Positions 20,331-23,775 of a stretch of 23,775 bases of DNA are shown here, in pieces (the stretch's first letter is position 1; every line of letters begins with the position of its first letter). The stretch lies in the IMG/VR virus record IMGVR_UViG_3300033995_001418, positions 1 to 23,775 of that record. One strand, written 5' to 3'. The translations under genes were made by a program, and so were the position numbers. A model generated the notes under the pieces. That model worked only from the letters and a program-made list of their open reading frames with translations. It was not told where the DNA came from and ran no database searches. The DNA comes from a virus.

Positions 20331-21635
20331 ATGACAAACTGGCAAAAAGTTTTAGAATACCTAGAACCAAGAAAACCTTATTTTTGCCCTGAAACGCCAT
20401 CTATTACCCAGAAAGTATTCCTAAGAACATATGCGCTAGAAGCGTTTTTTGGAGGTGCTGCTGGTGGTGGTAAGAGCAGTGCTCTGCTTATGGCGGCAAT
20501 GCAGTATGTGGATGTGCCAGGTTATTCGGCCATTCTTTTTAGAAGAACATATTCGGACCTTTCTCTTCCTGGGGCCCTCATGGACCGATTCAAATCATGG
20601 GTCGGCGGGGTTGAGGAGATAAGTTGGAACAACAACACATATGTGGCAACATTCCCATCTGGGGCAAGAATCTCATTTGGTTACCTAAATAACACCAACG
20701 ACTACCTCAGATACAAGGGTTCCGAGTTCCAGTTTATCGGTATGGACGAGGTGACTGAAATACGTGAGTCTGATTACAGGTATTTGTTTTCCAGACTTAG
20801 AAGACCCAAAAGTGGCGAGCTCTCCAAGGTCCCACTGAGAATGCGTTCTGCATCAAACCCTGCCCCCAACTGGGTTAGGCAGAGATTCATAGTTGAAGGA
20901 GTGGATGCTGGAAGAATTTTTGTTCCATCTCTTCTTACCGACAACCCAGGTGTTGACCCAGAATCATACAGACAGGCGCTCGCAGCTCTTGACCCAATTG
21001 AAAGAAGACGATTGGAGGAGGGTGACTGGTGGGCCACAACCCTAGGAAGCCTTTTTGACAGAACATCCTTTGTGATAATTGACCAATCAGAGGTCCCTCC
21101 AGTTGGCGGGAATGCTAGGGCTGTTAGGTTCTGGGACCTTGCTGCAACAGAACCTTCTGGTAGCAACCCAAACCCTGACTGGACCGTAGGAACATTGGTG
21201 CTGTATGACTCCGGGGTTGCCTATGTCCTAGATGTCAAAAAAGCAAGGGTAAAGGGCGACAAGGTTGAGCAAATGATAGCCCAAACCGCAGCGGAAGATG
21301 GGCCAAATGTGTCAATCAGAATGGAGCAGGAACCAGGCTCCTCCGGCAAGGCGCTGGTTGACCAATACGCAAGATATATACTCCAGGGTTATGATTTCAT
21401 GGGAATTCGCTCAACTGGTGACAAACTAACTAGGGCTCGACCGTTCGCTGCAGCCGTAGCCAACGGGAATGTCAGGGTTGTGCGTGGTCCATGGTTGAGC
21501 GATTGGCTTGACGAAATGTCATCCTTTCCTGAAGCCTGTGACCACGATGACCAGGTTGACTCGGCTGTTGGAGCTTTTACATTTTTAGCTGGTTTGGGCT
21601 TGCCTTATCGTCGTCCTACCAGTATCATCATCTAA
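20331..21635 (+). CDS. terL: Terminase large subunit
   Basis: 434 residues, the usual length for the family. The ATPase that drives DNA packaging shows Walker A GGAAGGGKS (41-49), Walker B FIGMDE with Asp139/Glu140, and a coupling-type ASNPAP (174-179). The C-terminal RNase H-like nuclease has its three acidic sites: VRFWDLAAT (Asp269), RMEQEPGSSGK (Glu332 or Glu334) and HDDQVDS (Asp407 and Asp410). The start ATG at 20331 has only a weak GGA upstream. No small terminase subunit is visible in the window. It is transcribed away from the portal and protease, and the recombination genes follow it. Confidence 0.97.
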   Translation: MTNWQKVLEYLEPRKPYFCPETPSITQKVFLRTYALEAFFGGAAGGGKSSALLMAAMQYVDVPGYSAILFRRTYSDLSLPGALMDRFKSWVGGVEEISWNNNTYVATFPSGARISFGYLNNTNDYLRYKGSEFQFIGMDEVTEIRESDYRYLFSRLRRPKSGELSKVPLRMRSASNPAPNWVRQRFIVEGVDAGRIFVPSLLTDNPGVDPESYRQALAALDPIERRRLEEGDWWATTLGSLFDRTSFVIIDQSEVPPVGGNARAVRFWDLAATEPSGSNPNPDWTVGTLVLYDSGVAYVLDVKKARVKGDKVEQMIAQTAAEDGPNVSIRMEQEPGSSGKALVDQYARYILQGYDFMGIRSTGDKLTRARPFAAAVANGNVRVVRGPWLSDWLDEMSSFPEACDHDDQVDSAVGAFTFLAGLGLPYRRPTSIII

Positions 21636-21668
21636 TACAGATTACACCCCTATTAAAAAAGAGGAAAA

Positions 21669-22193
21669 ATGGATACTGAAGTAATTTTTAATGCAGAGCA
21701 GTTGGCCGCCCAGGTTTCGGAAATATCCAAGAAACTTATGGATGTTGATAGGAATTTTTCGGCCGCCAGGGAACAGGGCGTAGATATTGAAGAATTGTGT
21801 ACATCTCTCACGATTTTGAATTTTCTCAAGCAGGAAATTTCATCCGTCTACGACACGGCTGCAAAAATAGTTGCGGACAAGATGGGCTCCGTCCCAATGA
21901 TTTCCTTAGGTGATGGAACCACTATTGAAAAGAAATCTGGTAGTGACCGCAAATCCTGGGACCACGATGGACTAGCATCAATCGTTACACGTAGGCTCGT
22001 TGAGATGTCAACCGACCTTGACTCAGGTGAAATGAATTCGACCATTGACGACATCGCTTCTCAGCTGCTACGTTTTGTCCAGCCCTCTTATTGGCGAATA
22101 AAAGAATTATCAAAAATTGGTATCAACGCAGACAATTACTGTCAGGTTTCAGACGAAGTAAAAACAAGCATAATTATCCGAAAGGCAAAATGA
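21669..22193 (+). CDS. Unknown 174-residue protein of the recombination module
   Basis: ATG at 21669 with AGAGG five bases upstream. The stop overlaps the start of the Rad52-like gene (ATGA), so the two are translationally linked. The first 70 residues are likely helical. The region KKSGSDRKSWDHDGLASIV (about 84-102) looks conserved in kind, and the C-terminus has SYWRIKELSKIGINADNYC. I recall similar SDRKxWDHDxL proteins beside annealing proteins in other actinobacterial phages, but I cannot name a domain or reaction. An accessory role in recombination or DNA protection is suggested only by position. Confidence 0.85.
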   Translation: MDTEVIFNAEQLAAQVSEISKKLMDVDRNFSAAREQGVDIEELCTSLTILNFLKQEISSVYDTAAKIVADKMGSVPMISLGDGTTIEKKSGSDRKSWDHDGLASIVTRRLVEMSTDLDSGEMNSTIDDIASQLLRFVQPSYWRIKELSKIGINADNYCQVSDEVKTSIIIRKAK

Positions 22194-22858
22194 TGAGCAA
22201 CGAAATTTATCAACTTTTTACAGAACCATTCCCACAAGAAATGGAGCGCACACTCAATAAGGGTGGAACTTCTTTGACCTACATCCCAGTTAGCGAAGTG
22301 GTTAACAGGATGAATAAGGTTGTTGGTGTTGGAAAATGGTCGCTGAAAGTCCAAAGCTTTGTTGAAATTGGTGACTCAGTCGTCGCACATGTGACAGTGG
22401 TTGCAACCATTGATGGCGACGAAGTCACTAGGGACGGTGTTGGTGGCCAAAAAATCAAGCGGATAAAGGCAACCGGTCTTGCTGTTGATTACGGCGATGA
22501 GGTAAAAGGTGCAGTGTCTGATGCATTCAAAAAGGCTGTGCAAACATTTGGAATCGGTTTGTATCTTGCTCGAAGCGAAGACGCAATTGAAATTGAGCAG
22601 GTAATGGACGCTGAGGTTTTGCGACCTGCGGAACCAGTAGATACCGAGAAGCTTGAGATGTGGAGCAAATTCATGTCAATGACAAAAAAAATGACACCAG
22701 AACAAAAAACAACTCTTCGTAAAGATTGGGAGACATATAGCAACAATGCTCCGGTGCCAAGCAACGCAGCCAGTCTCACAAACGAGCAGATGATTTTCCT
22801 TATTGAGACTGTTGTAAAAATTGAGTTCAATGGGCAGTTGGCATCGGAAGCAAAGTGA
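22190..22858 (+). CDS. Rad52-family single-strand annealing protein
   Basis: 222 residues from ATG 22190; a second ATG follows at once. The frame is open back to 22091, but that would overlap the previous gene by 100 bases, and AAAGG lies just before 22190. Family features are TSLTYIPVSEVVNRMNKVVG near the N-terminus, VGVGKWSL, and the KGAVSDAFKKAVQTFGIGLY core typical of Rad52/Sak-like annealases, which anneal complementary single strands during phage recombination or replication. The C-terminal 80 residues are less conserved and may bind a partner. Coupling to the nuclease gene downstream by a GTGA overlap fits an exonuclease-annealase pair. Confidence 0.88.
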   Translation: MMSNEIYQLFTEPFPQEMERTLNKGGTSLTYIPVSEVVNRMNKVVGVGKWSLKVQSFVEIGDSVVAHVTVVATIDGDEVTRDGVGGQKIKRIKATGLAVDYGDEVKGAVSDAFKKAVQTFGIGLYLARSEDAIEIEQVMDAEVLRPAEPVDTEKLEMWSKFMSMTKKMTPEQKTTLRKDWETYSNNAPVPSNAASLTNEQMIFLIETVVKIEFNGQLASEAK

Positions 22859-23640
22859 TAACCACCACTGAACTGCCATACGAGCTACCTCCGTACTTAT
22901 CACCATCTTCAATATCAACGTATGTTCAATGTCCATTGAAGTACAAGTACTCCAGGGTTAATAAGCTCTCAGAACCACCAACAGAAGCAACGCTGATGGG
23001 TAATTTTGTTCACGATGTCCTTGAGTATTTTTATCTAAATGTTGAACCAGTAAACAGGGGTGTTGCTACATTAAAAAATGTTAGTTCCTCTGTCTGGACA
23101 AGTGGAGAATGGGAAGAAAAAGTCACTCCGTTTATAAAAGATGGACTGAACACTTTTAGGTGGAACTCCTGGTGGTGTCTTGAAAATATTTTTAAAGTTG
23201 AATCACCGGTTGACGTAATTCCGTCTGGAGTGGAAACTGAACTCAACGGAAGTATTGGCGGTTTCAACATCAAGGGATATATTGATAGGTGGTCAACCAT
23301 TGATGGGCTGACAACAATTTCTGATTACAAAACAGGAAAAACTCCAAAAGCTAGATATGTCGGAGACAAATTTACTCAGCTGCTGATTTACGCAATAGTT
23401 TTGGCGGATACAAAAGATGTCAAAATAGACCTAGTCGAGCTTCTGTACCTAAAAGATGGAACTAAATTTTCTCAAAAATATACAGAAGAAGATGCTGAAA
23501 AGGTATCTAAAATGGTTGAGGATGTTGGAATCAAAATAGGAAATTCTTTTGATGCAAATCAATGGGAAGCAATACCTGCCGTTCTCTGTAACTGGTGTTA
23601 TTTCAAGCGAGACCTATGTGAATATTGGAATAAAAAATAA
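22855..23640 (+). CDS. Cas4/RecB-like PD-(D/E)xK nuclease with Fe-S cysteines
   Basis: 261 residues, starting with GTG 22855 that overlaps the previous stop by four bases. The start LSPSSISTYVQCPLKYKY brings Cys26; Cys245, Cys248 and Cys254 (LCNWCYFKRDLC) complete the four ligands of a Cas4/AddB-like 4Fe-4S cluster. Catalytic motifs are GNFVHDVLE (His53), GYIDRW (Asp144), SDYKTGK (Asp157, Lys159) and QLLIYA (Gln175). These proteins are 5'- or 3'-acting DNA exonucleases. With the Rad52-like annealase this forms a Red-like recombination pair. No CRISPR genes are nearby, so an adaptation role is unlikely. Confidence 0.9.
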   Translation: MITTTELPYELPPYLSPSSISTYVQCPLKYKYSRVNKLSEPPTEATLMGNFVHDVLEYFYLNVEPVNRGVATLKNVSSSVWTSGEWEEKVTPFIKDGLNTFRWNSWWCLENIFKVESPVDVIPSGVETELNGSIGGFNIKGYIDRWSTIDGLTTISDYKTGKTPKARYVGDKFTQLLIYAIVLADTKDVKIDLVELLYLKDGTKFSQKYTEEDAEKVSKMVEDVGIKIGNSFDANQWEAIPAVLCNWCYFKRDLCEYWNKK

Positions 23641-23649
23641 GGAGATTAA

Positions 23650-23775
23650 ATGAATACCGTTTATCACATGATGAGCGATGACGCTTTTGCGCACTTGGTT
23701 GCTCAGGACATAAAAAACAACGTAAACGATAATCAGCGTCAGTTCTTGCGTGAGTCGCAAAATTTAAAACGCTGG
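23650..23775 (+). CDS. Start of an unknown gene (3' end outside window)
   Basis: ATG at 23650 with a strong AAGGAG six bases upstream that overlaps the stop of the nuclease gene. The first 42 residues (MNTVYHMMSDDAFAHLVAQD..., ending NLKRW) are in frame to the window end. Too little is visible for a family call; it continues the plus-strand recombination/replication operon. Confidence 0.7.
   Translation, partial: MNTVYHMMSDDAFAHLVAQDIKNNVNDNQRQFLRESQNLKRW

Noticed and set aside
22091-22189. Upstream extension of the Rad52-like gene
   Set aside because: It would overlap the 174-residue gene by 100 bases. ATG 22190 has AAAGG upstream and the tight ATGA overlap seen again at the next gene.
22855-23640. 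CRISPR-associated Cas4
   Set aside because: No cas1, cas2 or repeat array; it is coupled to a Rad52-like annealase, the usual phage recombination setting.

Overview
The window looks like part of a tailed double-stranded DNA phage (Caudoviricetes) or a prophage-like contig of moderately low GC. Direct signs are a large terminase subunit with intact ATPase and nuclease motifs, an HK97-type portal fused to a Mu-F domain, and an S78-type prohead protease. Genes are tightly packed, with start/stop overlaps on the right arm, and there are no rRNA, tRNA or metabolic genes. The conserved protease-tail pieces (a CWDGY...VPNCVP segment and a DUF6321-like domain) recall aquatic actinobacterial or cyanobacterial phages. 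The host cannot be fixed from this sequence alone.

Layout. A divergent junction lies at about 20291-20330. To its left, everything is on the minus strand and reads leftward as one probable morphogenesis operon: small two-helix membrane protein (20290-20069), portal-MuF (20059-17810), a giant 2929-residue prohead-protease polyprotein (17725-8936), a 166-residue protein, a 63-residue four-Cys protein, a 520-residue acidic Met-rich protein with Cys clusters and PepSY-like repeats, an 867-residue modular protein, and a modular protein of at least 1326 residues that runs off the left edge. To its right, on the plus strand: terL, an unknown 174-residue protein, a Rad52-like annealing protein, a Cas4/RecB-like nuclease and the start of another gene. 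No major capsid protein is recognisable within about 17 kb downstream of the protease domain.

The unusual part is the structural arm. The protease domain is only about the first 175 residues of a 2929-residue chain. Behind it come a DUF6321-like domain, a Pro-Glu tetrad repeat, at least five helix-turn-helix segments (two strongly resembling sigma-70 region 4), a WYL-like segment and charged linkers. A short motif, [G/S]-P-x-G-x-[M/I/L/V], recurs ten times in the giant protein, three times in the 867-residue protein and three times in the left-edge protein. It often sits exactly where a new module begins with Met plus a small residue. The same three proteins share an Asn/Asp-rich DND module, almost duplicated at DNA level between two of them. 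The left-edge protein carries HELNH and a downstream EAMAE motif of a zinc metallopeptidase.

My reading (inference) is a set of modular virion polyproteins that may be packaged and possibly processed by the S78 protease, the metallopeptidase or both. These would deliver DNA-binding or sigma-like modules with the genome or use them inside the capsid. Nothing in the sequence alone proves cleavage or ejection.
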